Below are positions 20,053 through 31,519 of a DNA stretch of 64,000 bases, piece by piece. The notes under the pieces were generated by a model that worked only from the letters and a program-made list of their open reading frames with translations, was not told the DNA's origin and ran no database searches. Every line of letters begins with the position of its first letter. Position 1 is the stretch's first letter. The stretch is from Bacillus swezeyi (lineage in GTDB: Bacteria; Bacillota; Bacilli; Bacillales; Bacillaceae). Made by a program: the position numbers and the translations under genes. Location of the stretch: contig NZ_MRBK01000003.1 of NCBI RefSeq assembly GCF_001969815.1, forward strand, positions 143,846 through 207,845. Direction: 5' to 3'.

Positions 20053-20142
20053 ATTCTCCACCCTTTATTGATTATTTGATTGAAAAATGTTATATTTCCG
20101 ATGTAATGTTGAAAGCCTATACATAACAGTGGGGTGGAGAAT
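20053..20142 (+). other. Long-range inverted repeat enclosing the ndk promoter and RBS
   Basis: ATTCTCCACCC (20053-20063) is the exact reverse complement of GGGTGGAGAAT (20132-20142). The right arm contains the ndk ribosome binding site, while the left arm lies upstream of the likely ndk promoter. In read-through mRNA the site could be masked, whereas mRNA from the ndk promoter lacks the left arm. Confidence 0.6.
20068..20096 (+). promoter_or_regulatory. Sigma-A promoter of ndk
   Basis: TTGATT (20068-20073), 17-nt spacer, TATATT (20091-20096), about 50 nt before the ndk start. Confidence 0.55.
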
Positions 20143-20147
20143 CGACT

Positions 20148-20594
20148 ATGGAAAAAACCTTTGTAATGGTAAAACCTGATGGCGTTCAGCGTCAGCTGAT
20201 CGGCGAGATTTTATTAAGATTCGAACGTAAGGGCTTACAATTGGCAGGAGCCAAGCTGATGAAGGTCTCAGAGGAGACAGCGGGCGAGCATTATAAAGAG
20301 CATAAAGAAAAGCCGTTTTTTGGCGAGCTCGTTGACTTTATCACATCCGGTCCCGTTTTTGCCATGGTATGGGAAGGTGAAGACGCGATAGCAATCGCCA
20401 GACAGCTGATCGGAAAAACGAACCCTAAGGAAGCTCTCCCGGGTACAATTCGCGGAGATTTCGGCATGTTTGTCGGAAAAAACATCATTCACGGTTCAGA
20501 TTCTCCTGAAAGTGCACTTCGCGAAATCAATTTGTTTTTTAAACAGGATGAACTTGTAGAAGCAGAAAAATTAATAAATCAATGGATCTATTAA
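20148..20594 (+). CDS. ndk: Nucleoside diphosphate kinase
   Basis: Transfers the gamma-phosphate between nucleoside triphosphates and diphosphates through a phospho-histidine. 148 aa. The active-site His115 sits in NIIHGSDS, and PGTIRGDFG carries the nucleotide-binding Arg. GGGGTGGAG upstream of ATG 20148 is a strong ribosome binding site, and it is one arm of an 11-bp inverted repeat. Two tandem terminators follow. Confidence 0.96.
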   Translation: MEKTFVMVKPDGVQRQLIGEILLRFERKGLQLAGAKLMKVSEETAGEHYKEHKEKPFFGELVDFITSGPVFAMVWEGEDAIAIARQLIGKTNPKEALPGTIRGDFGMFVGKNIIHGSDSPESALREINLFFKQDELVEAEKLINQWIY

Positions 20595-20670
20595 AATCAG
20601 CTGAAAAGCTGATTTTTTACATGGAGCTAAACAGCCGTTGCCCCCTTTTTTAAGAAGCGGGCGTTTTTTT
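20594..20670 (+). terminator. Tandem terminators between ndk and cheR
   Basis: First: AAATCAGCT (20594-20602) with AGCTGATTT (20607-20615) and T-run to 20618. Second: GCCC..CTT with AAG.GGGC at 20639-20663, one mismatch, followed by seven T. Confidence 0.8.
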
Positions 20671-20728
20671 ATTTTAAACATACAAATTCTCAAGAAAACA
20701 GGCTATAATTGTACTCATATCAGCATGA

Positions 20729-21514
<786 letters not shown>

Positions 21515-21544
21515 CTGACTTTTTATGAAAGGTTATGTTATAGT
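21515..21544 (+). promoter_or_regulatory. Sigma-A promoter of the aromatic supraoperon
   Basis: CTGACT (21515-21520), 18-nt spacer, extended TGT-TATAGT (21539-21544). It overlaps the end of the cheR region and precedes aroC by about 40 nt. Confidence 0.5.
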
Positions 21545-21585
21545 TTTACTTAAAAGCGTTAATGTGATGAAGGGAGAACGAAAGC

Positions 21586-22758
21586 ATGAGGTATTTAACA
21601 GCCGGAGAATCTCACGGCCCGCAGCTTACAACAATTATTGAAGGAGTTCCGTCAGGGCTTTATCTCACAAAAGAAGACATTAATCGCGAGCTTCTCAGGC
21701 GGCAAAAAGGACACGGCCGCGGACGCCGGATGCAAATTGAAACAGATCAGGTGCAGATTACAAGCGGTGTGAGGCACGGGCGTTCTCTTGGATCCCCGAT
21801 TGCTCTTGTCGTGGAAAACAAAGACTGGAAACATTGGACAAAAATCATGGGTTCAGAACCGATTACAGAAGAAGAAGAGAGCGAAATGAAGCGCCAGATT
21901 TCCAGACCGAGACCGGGGCACGCCGATTTGAACGGCGCGATCAAATATGGGCACAGGGATATGCGCAATGTGCTTGAGCGTTCTTCTGCCAGGGAGACAA
22001 CCGTCCGGGTCGCGGCAGGAGCTGTTGCCAAAAGGATCCTCTCCCAGCTCGGCATTCAAGTGGCCGGACATGTGCTGGAGATTGGCGGGGTAAAAGCCGA
22101 ACAAACAAATTACGAGTCTATTGAAGATTTGAAAAAAGTAACAGAAGAATCTCCTGTCAGATGCTATGACGAAGAAGCAGGCCAAAAGATGATGGCTGCG
22201 ATCGATGAAGCAAAAGCAAACGGAGATTCTATCGGCGGAATTGTCGAAGTGGTCGTTGAAGGGGTTCCTGTCGGAGTCGGCAGCTATGTTCACTACGACC
22301 GCAAGCTGGACAGCAAGCTGGCGGCAGCTGTATTAAGCATCAATGCCTTTAAAGGCGTTGAATTCGGCATCGGCTTTGAGGCGGCAAGAAAAAATGGCAG
22401 TGAGGTCCATGACGAAATCATTTGGGATGAAGAAAAAGGCTATACACGGGCAACGAACCGTCTCGGCGGGCTTGAAGGCGGAATGACAACTGGGATGCCG
22501 ATTGTTGTCAGAGGCGTCATGAAACCGATCCCGACTTTATACAAACCGCTGAAAAGCGTTGATATCGAAACGAAAGAGCCGTTCAGCGCAAGCATTGAAC
22601 GTTCTGATTCCTGCGCAGTGCCTGCTGCAAGCGTTGTGGCAGAAGCGGTTGTCGCATGGGAAATCGCAAATGCGATCGTTGAACAGTTTGGCGTTGACCA
22701 AATGGATCGAATCGCTGAAAATGTCGAGAACATGAGAAAACTTGTGAGGGAGTTTTAA
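21586..22758 (+). CDS. aroC: Chorismate synthase
   Basis: The last common step to aromatic compounds: converts EPSP to chorismate with reduced FMN. 390 aa. Signatures [10 protein letters not shown] (N-terminus), [36 protein letters not shown] and [12 protein letters not shown] are all present. It is named aroF in B. subtilis. The stop and the aroB start share a base (TAATG at 22756-22760), so the two are translationally coupled. Confidence 0.96.
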   Translation: MRYLTAGESHGPQLTTIIEGVPSGLYLTKEDINRELLRRQKGHGRGRRMQIETDQVQITSGVRHGRSLGSPIALVVENKDWKHWTKIMGSEPITEEEESEMKRQISRPRPGHADLNGAIKYGHRDMRNVLERSSARETTVRVAAGAVAKRILSQLGIQVAGHVLEIGGVKAEQTNYESIEDLKKVTEESPVRCYDEEAGQKMMAAIDEAKANGDSIGGIVEVVVEGVPVGVGSYVHYDRKLDSKLAAAVLSINAFKGVEFGIGFEAARKNGSEVHDEIIWDEEKGYTRATNRLGGLEGGMTTGMPIVVRGVMKPIPTLYKPLKSVDIETKEPFSASIERSDSCAVPAASVVAEAVVAWEIANAIVEQFGVDQMDRIAENVENMRKLVREF

Positions 22759-23846
22759 TGAGATCACTTCAAATCGAGACCGCTTCCCTGTCTTATCCGG
22801 TTTTGATCGGAGGAGGCATCAGAAAAAATGCGGCTGAGCTTTTGTCGTCTTTAAACCTTCCGATGACGAAACTGCTCTTGATTACCGACGAAGAAGTAGA
22901 TATACGCTATGGAGAAGAGCTGTTCAATCTTCTCCAAGGGAGATGGCCTGTAAAAAAGGTAGCTGTGCCAAGCGGAGAACAAGCCAAGTCTATCGATATG
23001 TATATGAAGCTGCAGACGGAAGCCATCCAGTTTCAGCTTGACCGTTCGTCATGCATTTTGGCGCTTGGGGGAGGTGTCGTCGGAGATCTTGCCGGATTCG
23101 TGGCTTCGACGTTTATGAGAGGCATCGATTATGTTCAATTTCCGACGACACTGCTGTCCCATGACAGCGCAGTCGGAGGCAAAGTCGCCATTAATCACCC
23201 GCTCGGCAAAAATTTAATCGGCGCTTTTCATCAGCCCAAAGCGGTGATTTATGATACGGAATGCCTGGCAACTCTTCCTGAAAAAGAGATGAGGTCAGGG
23301 ATGGCGGAAGTCATAAAACATGCTTTTATTCATGATGAATCGTTTGTGCACGACCTTCTCAAGATCGATTCAATTGAATCGGTAACAAATGAACAGCTGA
23401 ATGAAATGGTTTATAAAGGCATTTCGATAAAGGCTGCGATCGTTTCAAAAGATGAGCGGGAGGAAGGAATCAGAGCCTATTTAAATTTCGGCCACACGCT
23501 GGGCCATGCTGTTGAAGCCGAATACGGCTATGGAGACATCACCCATGGCGACGCCGTTGCCTTAGGAATGCAATTCGCTTTGTTTGTCAGCGAAAAGGTT
23601 CTGAATTGTCCGCTTGACCGCAGGCCGATTTCAGACTGGCTGCAAAAACTCGGATATCCGGGAAGCGTGAAACAAGAGATTTCCACAGAAGCGCTTATCA
23701 GCCGAATGATGAATGATAAAAAAACGCGCGGAGGAGTCATTCAGTTTGTCCTGCTAGACCGGATTGGCAGTGTGCGTCTGCACTCCTTTAAAGCCGAAGA
23801 AATCGAACGATGGCTGAATATGTGGAGATTGGAGGGAGACGAATGA
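22758..23846 (+). CDS. aroB: 3-dehydroquinate synthase
   Basis: Converts DAHP to 3-dehydroquinate (NAD+, divalent metal). 362 aa. The NAD-binding [16 protein letters not shown] (about residues 95-110), the metal ligands in the MAEVIKHAF and [13 protein letters not shown] regions, and the HGDAVALGM signature are intact. It overlaps aroC by one base and aroH by four. Confidence 0.96.
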   Translation: MRSLQIETASLSYPVLIGGGIRKNAAELLSSLNLPMTKLLLITDEEVDIRYGEELFNLLQGRWPVKKVAVPSGEQAKSIDMYMKLQTEAIQFQLDRSSCILALGGGVVGDLAGFVASTFMRGIDYVQFPTTLLSHDSAVGGKVAINHPLGKNLIGAFHQPKAVIYDTECLATLPEKEMRSGMAEVIKHAFIHDESFVHDLLKIDSIESVTNEQLNEMVYKGISIKAAIVSKDEREEGIRAYLNFGHTLGHAVEAEYGYGDITHGDAVALGMQFALFVSEKVLNCPLDRRPISDWLQKLGYPGSVKQEISTEALISRMMNDKKTRGGVIQFVLLDRIGSVRLHSFKAEEIERWLNMWRLEGDE

Positions 23847-24226
23847 TGATGCGCGGGATTCGGGGGGCGACCACTGTTGAACAAGATACAGACAATGACA
23901 TAACGGCAAAAACGAAGCAGCTGATTGAAAAAATGATTAGTGAAAATGAAATCGAACCTGAGCAAGTGGTGCAGATTTTGATTTCGGCAACTTCCGATAT
24001 TCATGCGGCTTTTCCTGCAAAGGTTGTCAGGACAATTGACGGCTGGCAGCATGTGCCGGTGATGTGCATGCAGGAAATGGATGTTGAACATGGCCTTAAG
24101 CAATGCATCAGGGTGATGATGACCGTGCAGACTGAAAAGCGGCAGGATGAAGTCCGGCACGTCTATTTGGAAAATGCAGTCATACTCAGACCTGATTTAT
24201 CATTGACAAAAAAGACTGAATTGTAA
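23843..24226 (+). CDS. aroH: Chorismate mutase, AroH type
   Basis: Converts chorismate to prephenate. 127 aa, the trimeric monofunctional class typified by B. subtilis AroH, with [13 protein letters not shown] at the N-terminus, [11 protein letters not shown] in the active-site region and [15 protein letters not shown] at the end. Three consecutive ATG codons (23843, 23846, 23849) are possible; the first gives exactly the B. subtilis length and makes an ATGA overlap with aroB. The trp promoter lies inside its last codons. Confidence 0.94.
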   Translation: MMMRGIRGATTVEQDTDNDITAKTKQLIEKMISENEIEPEQVVQILISATSDIHAAFPAKVVRTIDGWQHVPVMCMQEMDVEHGLKQCIRVMMTVQTEKRQDEVRHVYLENAVILRPDLSLTKKTEL

Positions 24227-24232
24227 TACGAT
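24203..24232 (+). promoter_or_regulatory. trp operon promoter
   Basis: TTGACA (24203-24208), 18-nt spacer, TACGAT (24227-24232), with the -35 in the end of aroH. The position matches the known B. subtilis trp promoter. Transcripts also come through from aroC. Confidence 0.85.
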
Positions 24233-24238
24233 TGTATA

Positions 24239-24397
24239 AACCAACCTTGGAAATACACAGGAGTGTGTATATGAGGTTTTTAAAAATGAAAGCTGAGTAT
24301 GAGACTAGGGTAGTTTGAGAATGAGTTTAGATGAGCTGAGACAAAACGTTTATTACTCCTACCCAAAAGACGCTGTTCTTTTGGGTTTGTTTATTTT
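24239..24397 (+). promoter_or_regulatory. trp leader: TRAP binding site and attenuator
   Basis: Nine GAG/TAG triplets spaced by two or three bases lie at 24295, 24301, 24306, 24311, 24317, 24323, 24328, 24333 and 24338: six GAG and three TAG. A terminator follows: ACCCAAAAGA (24361-24370) with TCTTTTGGGT (24377-24386), then a T-rich tail. The antiterminator can form between GGGTAG (24308-24313) and CTACCC (24359-24364). Tryptophan-loaded TRAP would cover GGGTAG, block the antiterminator and end transcription before trpE. B. subtilis has eleven triplets; I can see only nine clear ones. Confidence 0.93.
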
Positions 24398-24441
24398 AAC
24401 CCCACATGTCAAATCAATTTATTTGCCTCTCAGGCTTTCTT

Positions 24442-24472
24442 CTCATTCTCCTCCGCCTTGATAAGGAGTGAG
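24442..24472 (+). promoter_or_regulatory. trpE ribosome-binding-site hairpin
   Basis: CTCA (24442-24445) plus CTCCT (24448-24452) pairs with AGGAG (24464-24468) plus TGAG (24469-24472), with two unpaired T. The stem buries the trpE site AAGGAG. It corresponds to the hairpin by which TRAP represses trpE translation in read-through transcripts. Confidence 0.8.
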
Positions 24473-24479
24473 AAAAAAA

Positions 24480-26027
24480 TTGAGTTTTCAAACCGATTTT
24501 TCCTCTTTTATGGAGGATACTTCACATTTTAAAACGATTCCTATTATTGAAAGTTTTTCTGTCGATACGCTGACCCCTGTTCAAATGGTGGAAACGCTGC
24601 AGGACGATATCGTGTATTTGCTGGAAAGCAAAGACGATACATCCGCATGGTCAAGATATTCTTTTATCGGACTGAATCCTTTTTTGACAATTAAAGAGGA
24701 GAGCGGTCAATTTCATGTCTGCGGAGAAGAAATGGAGAAGCTTTACACCGCTTCACAGTTGAAGGAAGTTCTCCAATGGATGTCGGATACGTGCTTCATT
24801 AAGGCGCCGGATCTGGATATACCGTTTACCGGCGGGGCCGTCGGCTATTTGAGCTATGATCTCATGTCTCTTCTTGAACCGTCCATCGCAAAACACAAAA
24901 AAGAAACAGAGATGGCAAAATGTCTGCTGTATGTCTGCCGGACAATGATCGCCTATGATCATGAGCTGAAAAAGCTGCATTTCATTCAATATGTGAGACT
25001 GAACGGGAGTGAAACAAAGGAAGAAAAAGCCCTGCACTTTCAGCAGGCGAAGCGGGAGCTGAAGAAGCTTACACAGAGGCTCTCAGACGGGAAAACGGCA
25101 AAGGAGCTGTTTCTCCCGCAAGGACGGCACGGGACCCCAAGCTTTGAAAATGTTCAATCCACCTATGAGAAATCGCAGTTTTTAGCCGATGTTGAACGTT
25201 TGAAAGCGTACATTAAAGCGGGGGACATTTTTCAAGGGGTGCTTTCCCAAAGGTTTGATATTCCGGTGAAAGTCAGTTCCTTCGCATTATACAGAGTGCT
25301 GAGAATGATCAATCCGTCGCCTTACATGTACTATATCAAGCTGCCTGACCGAGAGCTTGTCGGAAGCTCCCCTGAACGCCTGATTCATGTTCAGAACGGC
25401 CACCTTGAAATCCATCCGATCGCCGGAACGAGAAAAAGAGGCCGTGACCAGGCTGAGGATGAACGGCTTCAAAAAGAGCTGTTGGCAGATGAGAAAGAAA
25501 AAGCAGAACATTATATGCTCGTCGATTTGGCGAGAAATGATATCGGCAGAGTTGCTGAATACGGATCTGTTCAAGTTCCCGAATTCACAAAAATCGTCTC
25601 TTTTTCCCATGTCATGCACATCATTTCAATCGTAACCGGTTCAATAAAAGCCGGCGTTCATCCGGCCGATGCCTTGATGAGTGCATTTCCGGCCGGGACG
25701 CTGACAGGCGCTCCGAAAATCAGGGCGATGCAGCTCTTAAATGAGCTTGAACCCGCCCCTAGGGAAACTTATGGCGGATGTATCGCTTATATCGGCTTTG
25801 ACGGCAATATCGATTCCTGCATTACGATCCGCACAATGAGCGTGAAAAACGGAGTGGCGTCCATCCAAGCCGGTGCGGGGGTTGTAGCTGACTCCGTGCC
25901 TGAAAAGGAGTGGGAAGAGACATGCAATAAAGCCGGCGCTTTGCTTAAAACGATCCAAATCGCAGAGGAAATGTTTCTGGAAAAGGAGGAGGGCGGCAAT
26001 GAACAAACTGTTGAAATCATGCGTTAA
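24480..26027 (+). CDS. trpE: Anthranilate synthase component I
   Basis: Makes anthranilate from chorismate with ammonia supplied by the glutamine amidotransferase TrpG/PabA, which is not in this window. 515 aa. Chorismate-binding signatures include SRYSFIGLNPF, GDIFQGVLSQRF, SPYMYYIKL, IAGTRKRGRD, ADEKEKAEHYMLVDLARND and FPAGTLTGAPKIRAM. The start is TTG 24480, whose AAGGAG (24463-24468) is inside a masking hairpin; a GTG at 24468 overlaps that site and is unlikely. Its end overlaps trpD by 29 nt. Confidence 0.95.
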   Translation: MSFQTDFSSFMEDTSHFKTIPIIESFSVDTLTPVQMVETLQDDIVYLLESKDDTSAWSRYSFIGLNPFLTIKEESGQFHVCGEEMEKLYTASQLKEVLQWMSDTCFIKAPDLDIPFTGGAVGYLSYDLMSLLEPSIAKHKKETEMAKCLLYVCRTMIAYDHELKKLHFIQYVRLNGSETKEEKALHFQQAKRELKKLTQRLSDGKTAKELFLPQGRHGTPSFENVQSTYEKSQFLADVERLKAYIKAGDIFQGVLSQRFDIPVKVSSFALYRVLRMINPSPYMYYIKLPDRELVGSSPERLIHVQNGHLEIHPIAGTRKRGRDQAEDERLQKELLADEKEKAEHYMLVDLARNDIGRVAEYGSVQVPEFTKIVSFSHVMHIISIVTGSIKAGVHPADALMSAFPAGTLTGAPKIRAMQLLNELEPAPRETYGGCIAYIGFDGNIDSCITIRTMSVKNGVASIQAGAGVVADSVPEKEWEETCNKAGALLKTIQIAEEMFLEKEEGGNEQTVEIMR

Positions 26028-27015
26028 TGGCCGAACAATGAATGAAACGGAAGCGAATGAGATCATGCATCTTATGATGAACGGAACACTGAGCGCAGCT
26101 GAAATAGGAGGACTGCTTTCCGTTCTCGCCTACCGGGGAGAGACCGTTGAGGAAGTCACAGGCTTTGTCAGAGCGATGCGGGAGAAGGCTTTTACAATGG
26201 AGGGCCCTGAACATGTTGTCGATACGTGCGGTACGGGGGGCGACGGCATTTCCACTTTCAACATTTCCACCGCTGCAGCGATTATCGCCTCTGCGGCCGG
26301 CGCTCAAATTGCCAAGCATGGTAATCGTTCAGTTTCTTCTAAAAGCGGGAGTGCTGATGTACTGGAATACCTCGGCGTTTCCATTCAGACAACACCTGAG
26401 GAAACAAAGCGCAGTATTGAACGGCGGAACATGGGCTTCTTATATGCGCCAAGCTATCATTCCTCCATGAAGCATGTGGCAGGCGCGAGAAAGGATCTGG
26501 GGTTTAGAACCGTCTTTAACCTGCTTGGTCCGCTCAGCAACCCGATGAAGGCCAAACGCCAGGTGATCGGCGTCTATTCAATTGAAAAAGCGAAGCTGAT
26601 GGCCAGTGCTTTAGAATCCTTTGAGCCTGAGCACGTTCTGTTTGTTTCAAGCCGGGACGGACTTGATGAGCTGTCGATCACATCACCGACAGATGTGATT
26701 GAACTGAGAGACGGCAAAAGAATCGAATATACGATCGAGCCGTCCGATGCTGGACTGCCGTTTGGCAGGCTGAGCGACATCCAGGTGCAGACACCTGAAG
26801 AAAGCGGCCGCCTTATTGTGGATATTTTGAAAAACCAGAGTGCTGAATCAGCTCTTCACATCGCTGCGTTTAATGCAGGTGCTGCCCTTTATGTCGCAGA
26901 CCAGGCGTCCGGTTTAAAAGAAGGGGTTGACATGGCATTGAAAACCATCAAAAGCGGTGAAGCGCTCAACCAGCTCGAGCGATTAAAACAGAAAGAGGAA
27001 GAAATGTATGCTTAA
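25999..27015 (+). CDS. trpD: Anthranilate phosphoribosyltransferase
   Basis: Joins anthranilate and PRPP. 338 aa, the B. subtilis length. PRPP-binding [17 protein letters not shown] and [18 protein letters not shown], and the anthranilate-site block [14 protein letters not shown], are intact. The first 29 nt lie inside trpE, so translation is coupled. It overlaps trpC by 8 nt. Confidence 0.96.
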   Translation: MNKLLKSCVNGRTMNETEANEIMHLMMNGTLSAAEIGGLLSVLAYRGETVEEVTGFVRAMREKAFTMEGPEHVVDTCGTGGDGISTFNISTAAAIIASAAGAQIAKHGNRSVSSKSGSADVLEYLGVSIQTTPEETKRSIERRNMGFLYAPSYHSSMKHVAGARKDLGFRTVFNLLGPLSNPMKAKRQVIGVYSIEKAKLMASALESFEPEHVLFVSSRDGLDELSITSPTDVIELRDGKRIEYTIEPSDAGLPFGRLSDIQVQTPEESGRLIVDILKNQSAESALHIAAFNAGAALYVADQASGLKEGVDMALKTIKSGEALNQLERLKQKEEEMYA

Positions 27016-27772
27016 TCAAATTATCGAAAGAAAACGGGAAGATCTGCTAAATATCGTGCTGCCGGAGGACCTGAAACTGCCGAAGCGATCATTTAAAAAG
27101 GCTCTTCTTTCTCCGAATCGATTCGTGGCTTTAATAGCTGAGGTGAAAAAAGCTTCTCCTTCAAAAGGGGTGATCCAAGCGGATTTTCAGCCTGAGAACA
27201 TCGCAAAACAGTATGAACAGGCGGGAGCAGATTGCTTGTCTGTCCTGACTGATACTCCTTTTTTTCAAGGGAAGAATGATTTTTTGTCAGCGGTCAAGCG
27301 CACGGTTTCCCTCCCTGTACTGCGCAAGGACTTTATTATCGATTCCATTCAGGTTGAAGAAGCAAACCGCATCGGCGCCGATGCGATCCTGCTGATAGGC
27401 GAGGCCCTTGAACCAGGGGAGCTCTTTGAATTGTATGAAGAAGCCGTTCAAAAAGGAATGGATGTGCTTGTTGAAGTTCATGGAGAACAAACGCTTGAAG
27501 GCATCTTGAACGTCTTTACGCCTGAGATGATCGGTGTGAACAATCGAAATCTAAAAACCTTTGAAACTTCCATCAGCCAGACGGAACGGATCGCGAAAAT
27601 GGTTCCTGACGGCACCGTTCTTGTCAGCGAGAGCGGCATCGGCAGAAAAGAGGATTTGTCATTTGCAAAAGCTTGCGGCGCGCAGGCTGTTCTCGTCGGG
27701 GAATCACTCATGAGAGAACCGTCCCAGCTAAACGCGGTCCATGCTTTATTTGGAGAATCAAATGATGAATAA
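27008..27772 (+). CDS. trpC: Indole-3-glycerol phosphate synthase
   Basis: Ring closure of CdRP to indole-3-glycerol phosphate. A 254-aa TIM barrel with the family signature [14 protein letters not shown], the RKDFIID catalytic loop, [21 protein letters not shown] and LVSESGIG. It overlaps trpD (8 nt) and trpF (8 nt). Not fused to trpF, unlike in E. coli. Confidence 0.96.
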   Translation: MLNQIIERKREDLLNIVLPEDLKLPKRSFKKALLSPNRFVALIAEVKKASPSKGVIQADFQPENIAKQYEQAGADCLSVLTDTPFFQGKNDFLSAVKRTVSLPVLRKDFIIDSIQVEEANRIGADAILLIGEALEPGELFELYEEAVQKGMDVLVEVHGEQTLEGILNVFTPEMIGVNNRNLKTFETSISQTERIAKMVPDGTVLVSESGIGRKEDLSFAKACGAQAVLVGESLMREPSQLNAVHALFGESNDE

Positions 27773-28421
27773 ACCAAGCTTGAAATATTGCGGAATTCAT
27801 TCTTTGGCAGATTTGCAGGTGACTGCACGCTCCAATGCGGACTATCTCGGATTTATTTTCGCAGAAAGCAAACGAGCCGCAGATCCCGCCGATGTGAAAA
27901 GCTGGCGCGAGCAAATTGATACGGAAGAAAAACAGCTTGTCGGCGTTTTTGTCAATGAGGATGTTCGCCGGATCGCCCAAATCGCGGAAGATGTGGAATT
28001 AGACGTGATTCAGCTTCACGGGGATGAATCGGCCGAAGACATTAAACGGCTGAAAAGCATGACAGATTGCGAGATTTGGAAGGCGCTCCACCATGGAAGC
28101 GGAACTGTACAGAAAATGAAAACCATCGCTCCTTATATAGACGGGTTTGTCATCGACTCTTCCGTCAAGGGCATGAGAGGAGGAACAGGTATTTCATTTT
28201 CATGGGAAAGTGTCCCGTTATATAAAGAGGCGGCAGCCAGGGAAGGGAAGCGCCTGTTTATCGCGGGCGGCGTCAGCCCGAAAAGCATAGGTGATCTTTT
28301 ACGGTGGAGCCCGCCTGGAATTGATCTGGCAAGCGGAATTGAAGAAAAAGGCCAAAAAAGCGAAAAGCTGATGAACCTTTTAGAAGAGAGGATGTTCGAT
28401 CATGTATTCATATCCGAATGA
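27765..28421 (+). CDS. trpF: Phosphoribosylanthranilate isomerase
   Basis: Amadori isomerisation of PRA to CdRP. 218 aa, with KYCGI (catalytic Cys), [23 protein letters not shown] and [16 protein letters not shown]. Start ATG 27765 gives [13 protein letters not shown] 27762 one codon earlier is also possible. TTGGAGAA precedes it. It overlaps trpB by 20 nt. Confidence 0.94.
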   Translation: MNKPSLKYCGIHSLADLQVTARSNADYLGFIFAESKRAADPADVKSWREQIDTEEKQLVGVFVNEDVRRIAQIAEDVELDVIQLHGDESAEDIKRLKSMTDCEIWKALHHGSGTVQKMKTIAPYIDGFVIDSSVKGMRGGTGISFSWESVPLYKEAAAREGKRLFIAGGVSPKSIGDLLRWSPPGIDLASGIEEKGQKSEKLMNLLEERMFDHVFISE

Positions 28422-29628
28422 GCAAGGAAGATTTGGAGATTTCGGAGGGAAATTTGTTCCGGAAACACTCATGCAGCCTTTAGAAGAAATTGAAAAAGCG
28501 TTTCTTGAACTGAAAGACGATCCTTCATTTCAAGAAGAATATCAAAAGCTTTTATTTGACTACTCAGGACGCCCGACGGCTCTGACTTTTGCCGACCAGC
28601 TGACAAAGCAGCTCGGCGGGGCCAAAATCTATTTAAAAAGAGAAGACTTAAACCATACCGGCGCCCACAAAATCAACAATGCCCTCGGTCAGGCGCTGCT
28701 CGCCAAAAAAATGGGGAAAACGAAGCTGATTGCTGAAACCGGTGCAGGTCAGCATGGAGTAGCCGCCGCGACTGTCGCCGCAAAATTCGGGTTGTCATGC
28801 GTCGTGTTCATGGGTGAAGAAGATGTTGCAAGACAGTCGCTCAACGTTTTCCGGATGAAGCTTTTGGGGGCGGAAGTCGTACCGGTGTCAAGCGGAAATG
28901 GCACGCTGAAAGACGCCACAAACGAAGCGATCCGCTACTGGGTACAGCATTGTCAAGATCATTTTTACATGATTGGTTCTGTTGTGGGACCGCATCCGTA
29001 TCCATATATTGTACGGGAGTTTCAACGGATGATCGGTGATGAAGCGAAAGCGCAGTTTTATAAAGCGGAGCAATCTCTCCCTGATAAAGTGATCGCCTGT
29101 GTCGGAGGCGGAAGCAATGCGATCGGGATGTTCAGCTCATTTATTGAAGAGCCTGTCGAGCTGATCGGCGTTGAGGCCGCCGGGAAAGGCGTCAACACGT
29201 CCCTTCACGCCGCTACGATTACAAAAGGCACTAAAGGCGTCATACACGGTTCTTTGACCTATTTGATCCAAGATGAATACGGCCAGATCATTGAACCTTA
29301 TTCGATCTCGGCCGGACTCGACTATCCGGGAGTCGGCCCGGAGCACGCCCATCTTCATCACAGCGGACGCGTCCGCTATGAATCTGTAACAGACGACGAG
29401 GCTGTCGCGGCATTAAAACAGCTGGCGCAAACTGAAGGTATTTTGCCGGCGATTGAATCGGCCCATGCTTTGGCAAAAGCAGTTGAAATGGCAAAATGCA
29501 TGCCGAAAGAGAAACGTATTCTGGTTTGCCTTTCAGGCAGGGGAGACAAAGACGTCCACACCTTAATGAAGGTGCTGGAAGAAGAGGTGAATAAAGATGT
29601 TCAATCTGAAAAATCAGCCGTCCGATAA
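28402..29628 (+). CDS. trpB: Tryptophan synthase beta chain
   Basis: A PLP enzyme that condenses indole with serine. 408 aa, slightly longer than B. subtilis because of a C-terminal tail ([12 protein letters not shown]). PLP Lys90 is in [16 protein letters not shown]. The phosphate-binding loop [12 protein letters not shown] and the partner-contact region [16 protein letters not shown] are intact. The last 32 nt overlap trpA. Confidence 0.96.
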   Translation: MYSYPNEQGRFGDFGGKFVPETLMQPLEEIEKAFLELKDDPSFQEEYQKLLFDYSGRPTALTFADQLTKQLGGAKIYLKREDLNHTGAHKINNALGQALLAKKMGKTKLIAETGAGQHGVAAATVAAKFGLSCVVFMGEEDVARQSLNVFRMKLLGAEVVPVSSGNGTLKDATNEAIRYWVQHCQDHFYMIGSVVGPHPYPYIVREFQRMIGDEAKAQFYKAEQSLPDKVIACVGGGSNAIGMFSSFIEEPVELIGVEAAGKGVNTSLHAATITKGTKGVIHGSLTYLIQDEYGQIIEPYSISAGLDYPGVGPEHAHLHHSGRVRYESVTDDEAVAALKQLAQTEGILPAIESAHALAKAVEMAKCMPKEKRILVCLSGRGDKDVHTLMKVLEEEVNKDVQSEKSAVR

Positions 29629-30400
29629 ATTATTTGTTCCGTTTATTACAGCGGGAGATCCGCTGCCGGAGGTTTCGATCGAACTGGCAAAATCCCTTCA
29701 GGAGGCGGGCGCATCGGCTCTTGAACTCGGTGTTCCTTATTCTGATCCGCTTGCAGACGGACCTGTTATACAGCGCGCTTCAAAACGGGCGCTTGAAAAT
29801 GATATGAACATTGTAAAAGCGATCAGGCTTGGCGGTGAAATGAAAAAAAACGGCGTTCACATCCCAATTATTCTCTTTACGTATTACAATCCTGTGTTAC
29901 AATTAGATACAGAACACTTTTTCGCTTTACTGCGACAAAATGAAATAGACGGACTTTTAGTACCGGATCTGCCTTTTGAAGAAAGCGTATATTTGCAGCA
30001 GGAGTGTAAAAAACAAGGGATCACATATATTTCCCTAATAGCGCCGACAAGCGAAAGCCGCATTCAAAAAATTGCACAGCAGGCGGAAGGGTTTGTGTAT
30101 TGTGTATCTTCGCTCGGCGTGACAGGTGTGCGCAATGAATTTGATGATTCTGTTTCTTCATTCATCAGATCTGTAAAGGGAATCAGCTCCGTCCCTGTTG
30201 CTGTCGGATTTGGGATTTCCAGCTCCAAACAAGTGGAGATGATGAATGAACTGGCGGACGGCGTTGTCGTAGGAAGCGCTCTTGTCAGAAAGATCGAGGA
30301 GCTGAAAGATGACCTCGTCTGCTTTGAGACAAGAGAGCAAGCCTTAAAAGCGTTTGAAGAATACGCTAAAACATTCAGCGTATCGTACATGGTAAAATGA
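29597..30400 (+). CDS. trpA: Tryptophan synthase alpha chain
   Basis: Cleaves indole-3-glycerol phosphate and channels indole to TrpB. A 267-aa TIM barrel with the catalytic Glu in [19 protein letters not shown] and the phosphate-binding region GFGISSS and VVGSALV. Overlap with trpB by 32 nt indicates coupled translation of the two subunits. No terminator follows; transcription continues into hisC. Confidence 0.96.
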   Translation: MFNLKNQPSDKLFVPFITAGDPLPEVSIELAKSLQEAGASALELGVPYSDPLADGPVIQRASKRALENDMNIVKAIRLGGEMKKNGVHIPIILFTYYNPVLQLDTEHFFALLRQNEIDGLLVPDLPFEESVYLQQECKKQGITYISLIAPTSESRIQKIAQQAEGFVYCVSSLGVTGVRNEFDDSVSSFIRSVKGISSVPVAVGFGISSSKQVEMMNELADGVVVGSALVRKIEELKDDLVCFETREQALKAFEEYAKTFSVSYMVK

Positions 30401-30409
30401 GGTGACAGA

Positions 30410-31495
30410 ATGTTGCAGATCAAAGAGCAATTAAAACAGTTAAAGCCTTACCAGCCCGGCAAGCCTATTGAAGAAGTCAAAAAAGAATTCAATCTGGATG
30501 CAGTCGTAAAGCTTGCTTCAAACGAAAATCCGTACGGCTGTTCTGAAGCGGCAAAAGAAGCTCTCCAGACCGAAGTTCAGCAAATGGCGCTTTATCCCGA
30601 CGGCTATAGTGCGGCGCTTAGAACAAAGCTTGCCGGACATCTCGGCGTAAATGAAACAAACATCATTCTAGGAAACGGAACAGATGAAGTCATTCAAATT
30701 ATTTCCCGCTCACTGCTAGGCGCGGGCACAAATACCGTGATGGCGAATCCGACATTCTCTCAGTACAAACACAATGCTGTCATCGAAGGCGCTGAGGTTC
30801 GGGAAGTCGCCCTGCTTGAAAACGGCTGTCATGACCTTGATTCCATGCTTGAGGCGATCGATGAACAGACAAAAGTCGTCTGGGTCTGCAGTCCGAATAA
30901 CCCGACCGGAACGTATGAACAGGAGCAAAAGCTGATCCGTTTTCTTGAAGAGGTGCCTGAACACGTTCTCGCTGTCGTTGATGAAGCGTATTATGAATAT
31001 GTAACAGCAGAAGACTACCCTGAGACCATTCCGCTTTTGAAACGCTTTCCGAATCTGATGATTCTCAGAACGTTTTCAAAAGCGTACGGATTGGCGGCTT
31101 TAAGGGTCGGCTACGGCATAGCTCCAGAACAGCTGATTCAGGCGATTGAACCGGCGAGACAGCCGTTTAATACAAACCGGCTTGGGCAGGCTGCAGCACT
31201 TGCCGCGCTTGGCGATCAGACGTTTATTGAAGAATGCGTGAGAAAAAACAACGAAGGGCTTAAGCAGTACTGCGATTTCTGCTCTGAGCACGGGCTGAAG
31301 TATTATCCTTCACAAACAAATTTTGTGCTGATCGATTTTAAACGGGATGCAGACGACCTGTTCGGCGAACTGCTCAAAAAAGGCTACATCGTCAGATCTG
31401 GGAATGCGCTCGGCTTCCCGGCCCATCTCAGAATATCCATCGGTACGAAAGAGCAGAATGAAGGGTGTTTAAAAACTTTAGCTGATTTGTTGTAA
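30410..31495 (+). CDS. hisC: Histidinol-phosphate/aromatic aminotransferase
   Basis: A PLP aminotransferase used in histidine synthesis and for tyrosine/phenylalanine, which explains its place in the aromatic operon away from his genes. 361 aa. Motifs include [30 protein letters not shown] and the PLP-lysine block [20 protein letters not shown] 30410 follows TGAGGTGA ten bases after the trpA stop. A 9-bp hairpin separates it from tyrA. Confidence 0.95.
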   Translation: MLQIKEQLKQLKPYQPGKPIEEVKKEFNLDAVVKLASNENPYGCSEAAKEALQTEVQQMALYPDGYSAALRTKLAGHLGVNETNIILGNGTDEVIQIISRSLLGAGTNTVMANPTFSQYKHNAVIEGAEVREVALLENGCHDLDSMLEAIDEQTKVVWVCSPNNPTGTYEQEQKLIRFLEEVPEHVLAVVDEAYYEYVTAEDYPETIPLLKRFPNLMILRTFSKAYGLAALRVGYGIAPEQLIQAIEPARQPFNTNRLGQAAALAALGDQTFIEECVRKNNEGLKQYCDFCSEHGLKYYPSQTNFVLIDFKRDADDLFGELLKKGYIVRSGNALGFPAHLRISIGTKEQNEGCLKTLADLL

Positions 31496-31519
31496 GAGGT
31501 GATGCTTCAGTCACCTCTT
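31494..31519 (+). other. Hairpin between hisC and tyrA
   Basis: AAGAGGTGA (31494-31502) pairs perfectly with TCACCTCTT (31511-31519), beginning at the hisC stop codon. Only three T follow, so it is at best a weak terminator. The left arm looks like a ribosome binding site. Confidence 0.6.

Noticed and set aside
24261..24275. Extra GAG triplets at 24261 and 24273 as TRAP sites
   Set aside because: They are about 20 nt or more from the regular array, so they are out of register with the ring of binding pockets.
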